Shown here piece after piece: positions 6,159-12,800 of a stretch of DNA of 17,809 nt; positions within the stretch are counted from its first letter, which is position 1, and each line of letters begins with the position of its first letter. This DNA comes from Planctomycetaceae bacterium (GTDB lineage: Bacteria > Planctomycetota > Planctomycetia > Pirellulales > PALSA-1355), in the NCBI GenBank assembly GCA_005773095.1, contig SXHT01000053.1, positions 1 through 17,809 on the forward strand. The letters are read 5' to 3'. The notes under the pieces are model-generated. The model was not told the DNA's origin, did no database searches, and saw only the letters and a program-made list of their open reading frames with translations. The position numbers and the translations under genes are program-made.

Positions 6159-7499
6159 ATGCAAACCATGAAAGGTCAGCTAGTCACGGTCATGGGTCTC
6201 GGCCGGCATGGCGGAGGCGTGGGTGCGGCGCGCTGGCTGGTGGAGCAAGGCGGCACCGTGACGGTGACCGATCTTGAGACCGCCGAACGCCTGGCGGACT
6301 CGCTTGCGCGACTCCAGGACCTGCCAATTCGCTACACCTTGGGTCGTCACGATGAAGCTGACTTTCGCGGGGCACATCGGGTCGTCGTCAACCCGGCCGT
6401 CATGCTCCCGCATCCTCTGGTTACGCTGGCGAATGAGTCCGGCGCCGCCATTACTTCGGAAGTCGAATTGTTCCTCGATCGCTGCAAGGCCAACGTGGTT
6501 GGTGTCACCGGTACCACGGGCAAATCAACCACCTGCACCATGCTAGCTGAGATGCTGCGTCACAGCGGACGCCGCACCTGGCTCGGCGGGAACATCGGGC
6601 ACAGCTTGCTCTGCGAACTTCGAGGGATGCATGCTAGCGATGTCGTCGTGCTGGAACTAAGCAGCTTCCAGTTGGCTCACTTGTCTCGTACCGCCCGTCT
6701 GCCGCAGGCTGCGATCATCACCAACTGCCGGCCCAATCATCTCGATTGGCATGGTTCGTGGACCAGGTATCGGCGGGCCAAGCAGCGCATTCTCGCGGGC
6801 TCGCCAGGGCAGATTGCCGTCGTCAATTCCTGCGACCCCGAGGTCTCCTCCTGGCGCGAGATCGCCGCTGGAGAAGTCGTGCCCCTGATTGAGGATTCCT
6901 GGTTGCCCGAGCTGCGGGTGCCCGGCCTGCATAATCGGCAGAATGCGCGATTGGCGGCCACGATGGCCGCGCGTCTGGGAGCGGATCCGCGAGCGATTCA
7001 GGCCGCGCTGGCGAGCTTCGCCGGACTTCCGCATCGGTTGGAGCCAGTCGCTCAGATCGCAGGCCGGCGGTTCTTGAATGATTCCAAGGCCACCTCCGCT
7101 GCCGCCGCGATCGCGGCGCTGCATGCAATCGATGGACCCATTTGGCTACTGGCCGGAGGTGTTCATCGGGGGGACGACTGGCGCGAGCTTGCCCGGCACA
7201 TCGCCTGCAGGACACGAGGGGGGGCGTTTTTCGGCCAGGCACGACACAACTTATCGAAGGCGGTGCAATCGGAAGCTGCCGATTTCAATTGGGTCGCCGT
7301 CGAGCATCTCGCCGAAGCGGCCGCCTGGGCCTTCGATCGATCCCGAGAGGGTGACGCCATCTTGCTCTCGCCGGCCTGTCCCAGCTTCGATCAATTCGCC
7401 GATTTCGCCGAGCGCGGAAGACGGTTTGCCGAGCTGGCCCATGATCTAAGCCACAACCACGATCCGCATCGACAGCTGGGGCCAAAACCGATGGCCTGA
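6159..7499 (+). CDS. murD: UDP-N-acetylmuramoylalanine--D-glutamate ligase
   Basis: Cytoplasmic ATP-dependent ligase adding D-glutamate to UDP-MurNAc-L-Ala during peptidoglycan precursor synthesis. Visible motifs are the N-terminal Rossmann-like VTVMGLGRHGGGVGAARWL, the ATP loop GVTGTTGKSTT with K122, LELSSFQLAHL, NCRPNHLDWHGSWTRYRRAKQ, GLHNRQNARLAATMAA, GLPHRLEPVAQIAGRRFLND followed by SKATSAAAA, LLAGGVHRGDDW, and the C-terminal LLSPACPSFDQFADFAERGRRF. All three Mur ligase domains are present and the 446 residues match the family. The start is ATG 6159 or ATG 6168 (in frame, three codons later); neither has a strong Shine-Dalgarno. The gene stands outside any dcw cluster. Its presence agrees with planctomycetes making peptidoglycan. 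The dispersed repeat begins 3 bp after its stop. Confidence 0.93.
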   Translation: MQTMKGQLVTVMGLGRHGGGVGAARWLVEQGGTVTVTDLETAERLADSLARLQDLPIRYTLGRHDEADFRGAHRVVVNPAVMLPHPLVTLANESGAAITSEVELFLDRCKANVVGVTGTTGKSTTCTMLAEMLRHSGRRTWLGGNIGHSLLCELRGMHASDVVVLELSSFQLAHLSRTARLPQAAIITNCRPNHLDWHGSWTRYRRAKQRILAGSPGQIAVVNSCDPEVSSWREIAAGEVVPLIEDSWLPELRVPGLHNRQNARLAATMAARLGADPRAIQAALASFAGLPHRLEPVAQIAGRRFLNDSKATSAAAAIAALHAIDGPIWLLAGGVHRGDDWRELARHIACRTRGGAFFGQARHNLSKAVQSEAADFNWVAVEHLAEAAAWAFDRSREGDAILLSPACPSFDQFADFAERGRRFAELAHDLSHNHDPHRQLGPKPMA

Positions 7500-7501
7500 C
7501 G

Positions 7502-7637
7502 GTAACCGTTCACGAGCCAGGAGAGGGGGACAGGCACATTTTCCCGGGAACCACGTTGGACAACCTCCTGACAGAACCCTGCGCCTCTGGCGAATTCGCC
7601 GGGAAAATGAGCCAGTCCCCGGCCCGTGAACGGTTAC
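7502..7637 (-). repeat. palindromic dispersed repeat, copy A (REP/MITE-like)
   Basis: A 136-bp imperfect palindrome between murD and the small membrane protein. The outer arms are a perfect 13-bp inverted repeat, GTAACCGTTCACG (7502-7514) against CGTGAACGGTTAC (7625-7637). Inner 22-bp arms, GGGGACAGGC...TTTTCCCGG (7526-7547) and CCGGGAAAA...CAGTCCCC (7599-7620), pair at 20 of 22 positions. The central 51 bp is less symmetric. The reverse complement matches copy B at 13861-13975. It has no coding capacity. After transcription from murD it would fold into a long hairpin and could act as a terminator or mRNA 3' end. Confidence 0.9.
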
Positions 7638-7646
7638 GCCTGACGA

Positions 7647-7652
7647 TATAAT
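7647..7652 (+). promoter_or_regulatory. TATAAT box in front of the small membrane protein gene
   Basis: A perfect TATAAT ends 10 bases before the ATG at 7663. The best -35 match is poor (GTGAAC at 7626-7631, spacer 15) and lies in the outer arm of repeat copy A. If used, transcription would start at about 7659, giving an almost leaderless mRNA for this gene and perhaps ligA. Confidence 0.35.
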
Positions 7653-7662
7653 GGGAATCACC

Positions 7663-7980
7663 ATGGCCAAGCCCAAGCAACCCGCCAATCCGTTCTATGC
7701 GGTCCTTTTGGTTGCCGGCGTGGTTTTCGCCATCACGGCGTGTGCCTACTGCGTGATGGCCTTTCGGGCCGTCATGCCCTCGCCGGTCGAGCAGACCAGT
7801 GCGCTGGGCGCTGGCCTGATGCGGTTTCTTGATGAATACGGGCTGTGGGTGATGCTCGCCGAAATCGTGGTCCTGGCGATTGCCACGATGGGCGCGATCG
7901 GGACGGACGATTACTGGATCAAACGGGGCCGGCGCGATATCCAAGAACGACAAGCGCCAATCCCAGAATCGCAAAGCTGA
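7663..7980 (+). CDS. small membrane protein, two predicted helices, function unknown
   Basis: A 105-residue protein I cannot assign to a family. A short basic start (MAKPKQPANP) leads into a hydrophobic helix at about residues 11-35 (FYAVLLVAGVVFAITACAYCVMAF). A loop of about 25 residues and a second helix at about 61-80 (YGLWVMLAEIVVLAIATMGAIG) follow. The charged C-terminal tail (DDYWIKRGRRDIQERQ) should be cytoplasmic by the positive-inside rule. An in-frame ATG four codons upstream (7651) overlaps the TATAAT box and is less likely. The stop is 12 bp before ligA in the same direction, so the two are probably co-transcribed. Nothing ties it functionally to DNA ligation. Confidence 0.7.
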   Translation: MAKPKQPANPFYAVLLVAGVVFAITACAYCVMAFRAVMPSPVEQTSALGAGLMRFLDEYGLWVMLAEIVVLAIATMGAIGTDDYWIKRGRRDIQERQAPIPESQS

Positions 7981-7992
7981 CCGCCGACCGCC

Positions 7993-9990
7993 ATGTCCCC
8001 TACCGACGAAATCGCCCACCTCCGCGATCAGATTCGCCACTTCGACCGCAAGTACTACGTCGAAGCGGCGCCCGAGATCAGCGACCGCGAGTACGACCGG
8101 TTGATGGAGCGGCTCAAGTCGCTCGAGGCCAGGCATCCGCAGCTCGTCACGCCCGACAGCCCCACGCAGCGTGTCGGCGATGAGCCCGTGGCTGAGCTGC
8201 GCGCCGTTGAGCATCGCGTGCCGATGTTGTCCATCGACAATACCTATAGCGAAGCGGAACTGCGTAGCTACGGCCAGCGGATCGCGAATTTGCTGCCTGG
8301 CGAAACGATCGAGTGGGTCGTGGAGCTGAAGATCGACGGCGTCGCGGTCAGCGTCAGCTATCAGGATGGCCTGCTTGCGCAAGCGGCCACGCGCGGCAAT
8401 GGGCGCGTGGGGGACGACATCACCCATAACATCCGCACGGTGGCGGATCTGCCGTTGCGCCTGGCCGGTTCTCCCCCGGCGCTGTTGGACGTTCGCGGTG
8501 AAATCTACATGACCAATTCCAACCTGGCCTCGCTCAACCAGCGCCAGCGAGAGCGGGGCAAGGAAGCCTACGCCAATACGCGTAATGTGGCGGCGGGCAG
8601 CATTCGCTTGCTCGATCCGCGGGAGTGCGCCGAGCGCCGGCTGCGATTTTTTTGTCACGGCGTCGGCGCGACGACCAGCCTCAACGCGAAAACGCACATG
8701 GATTTTCTCGCCGAACTCAAGACCTACGGCTTGCCGCCGACGCCGCGCGTCGAGTGCTTTCCCGATTTCCCAGCCGCGGTGGACCATTGCGAAGCGCTCA
8801 TCGAGCGACTTCACGAGCTCGATTTCGAAGTCGACGGCCTCGTTCTGAAGGTCAACCGCTTCGACCAGCGAGAACGACTCGGCAGCACCTCGAAGTCGCC
8901 ACGCTGGATGATCGCCTACAAATTCGAGAAGTATGAAGCCACCACCAGGCTGCTCGATATTCGCGTGCAGGTCGGCAAAACCGGCGCAATCACTCCCGTT
9001 GCCGATTTACAGCCGGTTCAGCTCGCCCAAACCACGGTCAGCCGGGCCAGCCTGCACAACGCCGATGAGATCGCCCGCAAGGACGTGCGAATTGGCGACC
9101 TGGTCGTCGTCGAGAAAGCGGGCAAGATCATTCCGCACATCGTGCGCGTGGAAAAACACGAGCGAAAAACCAATCTGCCCGAATTTCTGTTTCCCAGCGA
9201 ATGCCCCGAATGCCAAACAAAACTCGTCAAAGACGAAGGGGGCGTTTACATTCGCTGCCCAAATCCCCTCTGCCCGGCGCAAGTCAAGGAGCGGCTGCGC
9301 TACTTCGCCACGCGCAATGCGATGGAGATCGAAGGCCTGGGTGACAAGATCGTCGATCAATTGGTGAATACGGGACTTGTCAAAAGCTTTGGCGATCTGT
9401 ATCGGCTGCGCGTCGAGCAGCTCAGCAAGATCGAACGGATGGGCAAGAAGTCTTCCGAAAGTCTGGTGGCGGCGATTGGCAGGAGCAAATCGCGCGGTCT
9501 CGCCCGATTGCTCAACGCGCTTTCCATTCGCCACGTCGGCACGCGGGTGGCCACGGTGTTGGCCGGGCATTTTGGCTCGATGCAGAAGCTGCGAGCGGCG
9601 AGCAAGGACGACTTGTCGATGGTCAACGAAGTTGGTCCCATCATCGCCGCCGGCGTGCATGACTGGCTGCACAGTGATTTTGGTGAGGCCACAATCGCGG
9701 ACCTTGCCAATTCAGGCGTCGCGATGACGGCCCTGCAAACAGCCGCTCAAACCAACAGGGGAGTGCTCGCCGGCAAGACGTTTGTCGTGACCGGCACGCT
9801 CGAGAAGTATCGCCGAGAGGATGTCGAGGAACTCATCGCCAGGCATGGCGGCCGGGTAGCCTCGAGCGTTTCCCAGAAAACCAATGTTCTGATCGCCGGC
9901 GCCGATGCCGGTAGCAAGTTAGCCAAAGCGCAAAAACTTGGCGTGCAAGTGATCAGCGAGGAAATGTTCGAACAGATGATCGCGAGTTAA
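7993..9990 (+). CDS. ligA: NAD-dependent DNA ligase
   Basis: Seals nicks in duplex DNA using NAD+, joining Okazaki fragments and completing repair. The 665 residues contain the whole family layout. The Ia domain has FDRKYYVEAAPEISDREYDRL. The adenylation domain has nucleotidyl lysine K113 in ELKIDG, then TRGNGRVGDDIT, VRGEIYM and NPR-like TRNVAAGSIR motifs. The OB fold has GAITPVADLQPV. The zinc finger cysteines are C404, C407, C422 and C427. Helix-hairpin-helix repeats include IEGLGDKIVDQLVNTG and LSIRHVGTRVATVLAGHF. The BRCT domain is at about residues 590-665 (GKTFVVTGTLEKYRREDVEELI...). ATG 7993 agrees with the family N-terminus. It converges on the TPR lipoprotein gene with only 9 bp between the stop codons. 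Confidence 0.98.
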   Translation: MSPTDEIAHLRDQIRHFDRKYYVEAAPEISDREYDRLMERLKSLEARHPQLVTPDSPTQRVGDEPVAELRAVEHRVPMLSIDNTYSEAELRSYGQRIANLLPGETIEWVVELKIDGVAVSVSYQDGLLAQAATRGNGRVGDDITHNIRTVADLPLRLAGSPPALLDVRGEIYMTNSNLASLNQRQRERGKEAYANTRNVAAGSIRLLDPRECAERRLRFFCHGVGATTSLNAKTHMDFLAELKTYGLPPTPRVECFPDFPAAVDHCEALIERLHELDFEVDGLVLKVNRFDQRERLGSTSKSPRWMIAYKFEKYEATTRLLDIRVQVGKTGAITPVADLQPVQLAQTTVSRASLHNADEIARKDVRIGDLVVVEKAGKIIPHIVRVEKHERKTNLPEFLFPSECPECQTKLVKDEGGVYIRCPNPLCPAQVKERLRYFATRNAMEIEGLGDKIVDQLVNTGLVKSFGDLYRLRVEQLSKIERMGKKSSESLVAAIGRSKSRGLARLLNALSIRHVGTRVATVLAGHFGSMQKLRAASKDDLSMVNEVGPIIAAGVHDWLHSDFGEATIADLANSGVAMTALQTAAQTNRGVLAGKTFVVTGTLEKYRREDVEELIARHGGRVASSVSQKTNVLIAGADAGSKLAKAQKLGVQVISEEMFEQMIAS

Positions 9991-9999
9991 AGCTTCCGC

Positions 10000-11064
10000 T
10001 CATTGCGGCGGGACAAACGGGCCTTGCGGACCCGGCACTCTCGGCAACGGAACATAGGGATTGATGCGAGGGTCGTAGTACGGTGATTGCGGTTGGCGAT
10101 ATATGGGATCGCCGCGCAAACCGGTCGAGCGTGGACCGATGGGCGTATACGGCGAGTAGCCACCCCGAGGCTGGTACGGATTTCCGAAGGGGAGAGTTCC
10201 GATCGGAGAAGGCCTGCTTGCAGCCTTGGGAGTTGGAGTCTCGAGCGGTAGGGGAGCCGGTTGCGGCGTCGTGGTCCGCCATTCGGGTGGCAGCATGCTC
10301 TTGCGAGGCAGCGAGCCCGTCGACGGGAGCCGGGTCGAATCACTGCCCGCGGCGACGTCAGAGCGTCCCCGTCCCACTCCAAAAAGTTCCTCGGTAACAC
10401 TGCCGCTGCGCTCGGTCGATAGCGGCAAGCCGTGATCATCGCGCAGCTCGGTCGCCGCCGAGTCAGGCCGCCGCGACTTGGGTTCCGTTTTTCCTAAAAC
10501 CGCGGGTGTGGAATCCTCAACCAGGCTGCTCGGCGATGGCGAATCTTCCGTGGCGGATTCGACCGATGCGTCCGCCGGCGCCTTGCCCGTGGCCGCGGTG
10601 GATGTTTCCCCCACCACCGACCGTTGAAGGACCTTCTGAAACTCCTCCCCCGTCGAACTGGAGTACATGCCGCTGGCCGCCGTATAGTTCGGGTCTAATC
10701 GTCTGGCCGTCAAGGCATCCGAAAGCGACTTCTCTCGATCCCCCTTGTCTTTGTAAGCTTCGGACCGACTGTAATAGGCCTCGAAACTCTTGGGGCGTAT
10801 GTGAATCGCCTCGTTAAAGTCTGCGATCGCCTGACTGAGATGTTCGGGGCCACGGCAGTGATACGCACGCCCGCGATACAGATACGCCTCGGAGTCAAGG
10901 GGGTTCAGGGTGATGGCTTCGCCAAGTGCCTCAATCGCGGGATCCCATTTCCCCTCGTCGAATAGCCGCTTGCCCCGCGCTAAGGCAGATTCCTCGACCG
11001 GTCGTGCGCATCCCGACACCACCAACACGAGCACAGCAGCAATGGTTAAAGCTCGAGCTGTCAT
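10000..11064 (-). CDS. TPR-repeat lipoprotein with Ser/Pro-rich C-terminus
   Basis: A 354-residue exported lipoprotein. Residues 1-18 form a signal peptide (MTARALTIAAVLVLVVSG) ending in a VSGC lipobox with C19 as the lipidated residue. Three TPR-like helix pairs follow at about residues 28-130: ARGKRLFDEGKWDPAIEALG, YLYRGRAYHCRGPEHLSQAI and YYSRSEAYKDKGDREKSLSD, each with the small-residue and Pro-spaced pattern. The rest is low-complexity and probably disordered, Ser/Thr-rich to about 250, then strongly Pro/Gly/Tyr-rich to the end (NPYQPRGGYSPYTPIG, DPRINPYVPLPRVPGPQ). TPR modules bind proteins, so it may scaffold an envelope complex; the partner is unknown. It is divergent from the ABC importer operon, with overlapping regulatory DNA. 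Confidence 0.85.
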   Translation of the reverse strand: MTARALTIAAVLVLVVSGCARPVEESALARGKRLFDEGKWDPAIEALGEAITLNPLDSEAYLYRGRAYHCRGPEHLSQAIADFNEAIHIRPKSFEAYYSRSEAYKDKGDREKSLSDALTARRLDPNYTAASGMYSSSTGEEFQKVLQRSVVGETSTAATGKAPADASVESATEDSPSPSSLVEDSTPAVLGKTEPKSRRPDSAATELRDDHGLPLSTERSGSVTEELFGVGRGRSDVAAGSDSTRLPSTGSLPRKSMLPPEWRTTTPQPAPLPLETPTPKAASRPSPIGTLPFGNPYQPRGGYSPYTPIGPRSTGLRGDPIYRQPQSPYYDPRINPYVPLPRVPGPQGPFVPPQ

Positions 11065-11115
11065 CGACTACCTGGCTGAAGACTCTGGCGTCCCTTTGAT
11101 TTGCCACCACCTTAT

Positions 11116-11143
11116 ATTCTATCCGCTAAATGGGTGTTTGCAA
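11116..11143 (-). promoter_or_regulatory. candidate promoter of the TPR lipoprotein gene
   Basis: Minus-strand TTGCAA (11143-11138, 4/6), spacer 16, TAGAAT (11121-11116, 5/6). The predicted start is near 11109, leaving a leader of about 45 nt before the ATG at 11064. It lies back to back with the importer promoter; the two -35 boxes are only 2 bp apart. Confidence 0.45.
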
Positions 11144-11145
11144 CA

Positions 11146-11174
11146 TTGGGAAGATCCGCGGATTGCCTTATACT
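11146..11174 (+). promoter_or_regulatory. candidate promoter of the ABC importer operon
   Basis: TTGGGA (11146-11151, 4/6), spacer 17, TATACT (11169-11174, 5/6). The predicted start is near 11181. This lies downstream of the in-frame ATG at 11130, which argues that the ATPase starts at the GTG at 11205. Confidence 0.45.
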
Positions 11175-11201
11175 TGGGGGAAAGCTTGCCTGCCCCCCCA
11201 A
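11174..11201 (+). promoter_or_regulatory. G-run/C-run hairpin ahead of the importer start codon
   Basis: TTGGGGG (11174-11180) pairs perfectly with CCCCCAA (11195-11201) across a 14-nt loop, ending 3 bases before the GTG start. No Shine-Dalgarno is visible before that GTG. With transcription starting near 11181 the left arm would lie mostly outside the mRNA, so any role would be at DNA level or with an earlier start site. Confidence 0.35.
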
Positions 11202-11204
11202 CAC

Positions 11205-11990
11205 GTGGAAAATCCGTTGGCTCCCCTGGCGCCCCAGCTTGTCGCCGACCAATTGCGGCTTGACTACCCCGGCGGCGTTACCGCGCTTCGAGACCTGACT
11301 TTGCGCGTGCCCGCTGGACAGTTTGTCTCCGTCCTCGGCCCGTCCGGGTGTGGCAAGTCAACGCTGTTGCGTCTTATGGGGGGGTTAATTAACTCATCCG
11401 AGGGGATCCTCACGGTGGATGGCCAACCACCGTCCATGGCCCGTCAGCGCTCCGCAAAAATGTCGTTTGTATTTCAGGATGCGACGCTGCTCCCCTGGCG
11501 CACCGTCATCGGCAATGTGCGACTCCCCTTGGAACTTCTCCGCCAGCCTGCGGCAGAACAGCAGGTCAAGGCCATCAACGCCACCGAACTTGTCGGGCTC
11601 GCCGAGTTTGCAACGCGATACCCCCGTGAACTCTCGGGCGGCATGCGAATGCGAGCCTCGCTGGCCCGTGCGCTGGTTACCCAGCCCAAGGTGCTGCTTC
11701 TCGACGAACCTTTTGGCGCGCTCGATGACATTACGCGCAGTCAGCTTAATGAAGACTTGTTGAATCTTTGGCAACGTAACGGTTGGACCGCCGTCTTTGT
11801 CACGCACAACATCGCGGAGGCGGTATTTCTCAGCCAGCGTGTGATTGTCATGAGCCCGCGTCCGGGACGCGTGGTTGCAGATATCCCCGTTTCCCTGCCC
11901 TCAACGCGGAATGCCGCCTTGCGTGCCTCGGCCGACTTTGCCCGACTCGCGGGCGAAGTTAGCGAACAACTACGGAAGGCGTGCGCGTGA
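11205..11990 (+). CDS. ABC transporter ATP-binding protein, NitT/TauT family
   Basis: Cytoplasmic ATPase of an importer of the nitrate/sulfonate/taurine/pyrimidine class. All ABC motifs are present. With the GTG start they are Walker A GPSGCGKST at 45-53, a Q-loop in FVFQDATLLPWRTVIGNV (the typical TLLPW form of this family), signature LSGGM at 143-147 followed by RMRASLARAL, Walker B LLLDEPFGALDD with D167 and E168, and the H-loop VTHNIAEAVFLS. From GTG 11205 the protein is 261 residues, normal for the family. Starting at ATG 11130 adds 25 residues with no family resemblance and would place the start codon upstream of the likely promoter. The 3' end overlaps the permease start (GTGA). I infer coupling with the permease and binding protein downstream. 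Confidence 0.92.
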   Translation: MENPLAPLAPQLVADQLRLDYPGGVTALRDLTLRVPAGQFVSVLGPSGCGKSTLLRLMGGLINSSEGILTVDGQPPSMARQRSAKMSFVFQDATLLPWRTVIGNVRLPLELLRQPAAEQQVKAINATELVGLAEFATRYPRELSGGMRMRASLARALVTQPKVLLLDEPFGALDDITRSQLNEDLLNLWQRNGWTAVFVTHNIAEAVFLSQRVIVMSPRPGRVVADIPVSLPSTRNAALRASADFARLAGEVSEQLRKACA

Positions 11991-12784
11991 CGGCATCGCA
12001 CCGACCACCATTCTGGCGAAGATTCCTCCAGTTCGCACTGCCGCCGCTGGTGCTGCTCGTGCTGGTCGTGATCGCCTGGCATTCCGTGGTGGTGGCTTTC
12101 GGACTTAAACCTTATCAGCTTCCACTGCCGTCGCGCGTCGTGAAGGCAGGTTGGGAAAGGCACTGGGAGCTTGCCGACGCGACGGCAATGACCTCGCTCG
12201 CCGCCACGGGCGGATTCCTCTTGAGCCTGTCCGTGGGCACGCTGATTGGCATCGCGTTCTCGCAGTCTCGCGCGATCGCGCGCAGCGTCTATCCCTACGC
12301 AATCTTTCTGCAAACCGTCCCCATCGTGGCCATCGCACCGATCATTATCAATTGGTTTGGCACGGGTTTGCAAAGCGTCATCGTGGTCGCGTTCATCATC
12401 AGCCTGTTTCCCATCATCACCAATATCTACGCCGGCCTGACCACCATCGACCCGAACCTGCTGGAGTTGTTCCAACTGCACAACGCCTCGCGCTGGCAGA
12501 CCTTGACGAAACTGCAATTGCCGGGCGCCGTGCCCAATCTGGTGACCGGCGCCAAAGTCTCGGCGGGTCTGTCGGTGATCGGCGCGATCGTGGGAGAATT
12601 CTTCGCAGGCGCCACCGATCTCTATGGCCTGGGCTACTTGATCCCGCAAGCGCTCGGGCAGCTGAAGATGGACTACGGCTTCGCCGCCGTGATATGCTCG
12701 GCCTTACTGGGGCTCGTCGTGTTTGGCACGGTGAGCATCGTTGGTGAAAGGCTGCTGCGTCGCTGGCGAATCGGGAATCACTAG
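11987..12784 (+). CDS. ABC transporter permease, NitT/TauT (BPD_transp_1) family
   Basis: Inner-membrane channel subunit of the importer, 265 residues. The first helix (about residues 15-32, LPPLVLLVLVVIAWHSVVV) is followed by the LPLPSRVV segment typical of SsuC/TauC-like permeases. A five-helix core holds SLAATGGFLLSLSVGTLIGIAF, YPYAIFLQTVPIVAIAPIII and SVIVVAFIISLFPIITN. The ATPase-contact EAA-like loop is around NLLELFQLHNASRWQTLTKL, and GAIVGEFFAGATDLYGLGYLI follows. GTG 11987 is chosen because GGAAGG (11974-11979) is 7 bases upstream and the codon overlaps the ATPase stop (GTGA). An alternative GTG at 11981 is too close to that site. Confidence 0.92.
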   Translation: MTASHRPPFWRRFLQFALPPLVLLVLVVIAWHSVVVAFGLKPYQLPLPSRVVKAGWERHWELADATAMTSLAATGGFLLSLSVGTLIGIAFSQSRAIARSVYPYAIFLQTVPIVAIAPIIINWFGTGLQSVIVVAFIISLFPIITNIYAGLTTIDPNLLELFQLHNASRWQTLTKLQLPGAVPNLVTGAKVSAGLSVIGAIVGEFFAGATDLYGLGYLIPQALGQLKMDYGFAAVICSALLGLVVFGTVSIVGERLLRRWRIGNH

Positions 12785-12800
12785 AAAGCAGGACGTGCCG

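Noticed and set aside
5704..6171. Plus-strand open frame through the 24-bp repeat array (SSCLPDA repeats)
   Set aside because: Open only because the repeat has no stops in any frame. It lacks the promoter and Shine-Dalgarno seen on the minus strand.
7502..7637. Repeat copy A as a classical intrinsic terminator or IS remnant
   Set aside because: There is no T-run after the stem on either strand and no transposase fragment or clear target-site duplication, so only a dispersed palindromic repeat can be supported.
7510..8814. 434-codon open frame on the minus strand antisense to ligA
   Set aside because: It is a GC-rich shadow of ligA and the small membrane protein, both with strong evidence. 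It crosses repeat copy A and shows no domain, signal or ribosome site.
11130..11132. ATG at 11130 as the start of the ABC ATPase
   Set aside because: The extra 25 residues have no family resemblance, and the likely promoter -10 box (11169-11174) lies downstream of this ATG.
11065..11204. TPP or FMN riboswitch before the THI5-like importer
   Set aside because: No CTGAGA-type thi box or other conserved riboswitch core, and the leader is too short.
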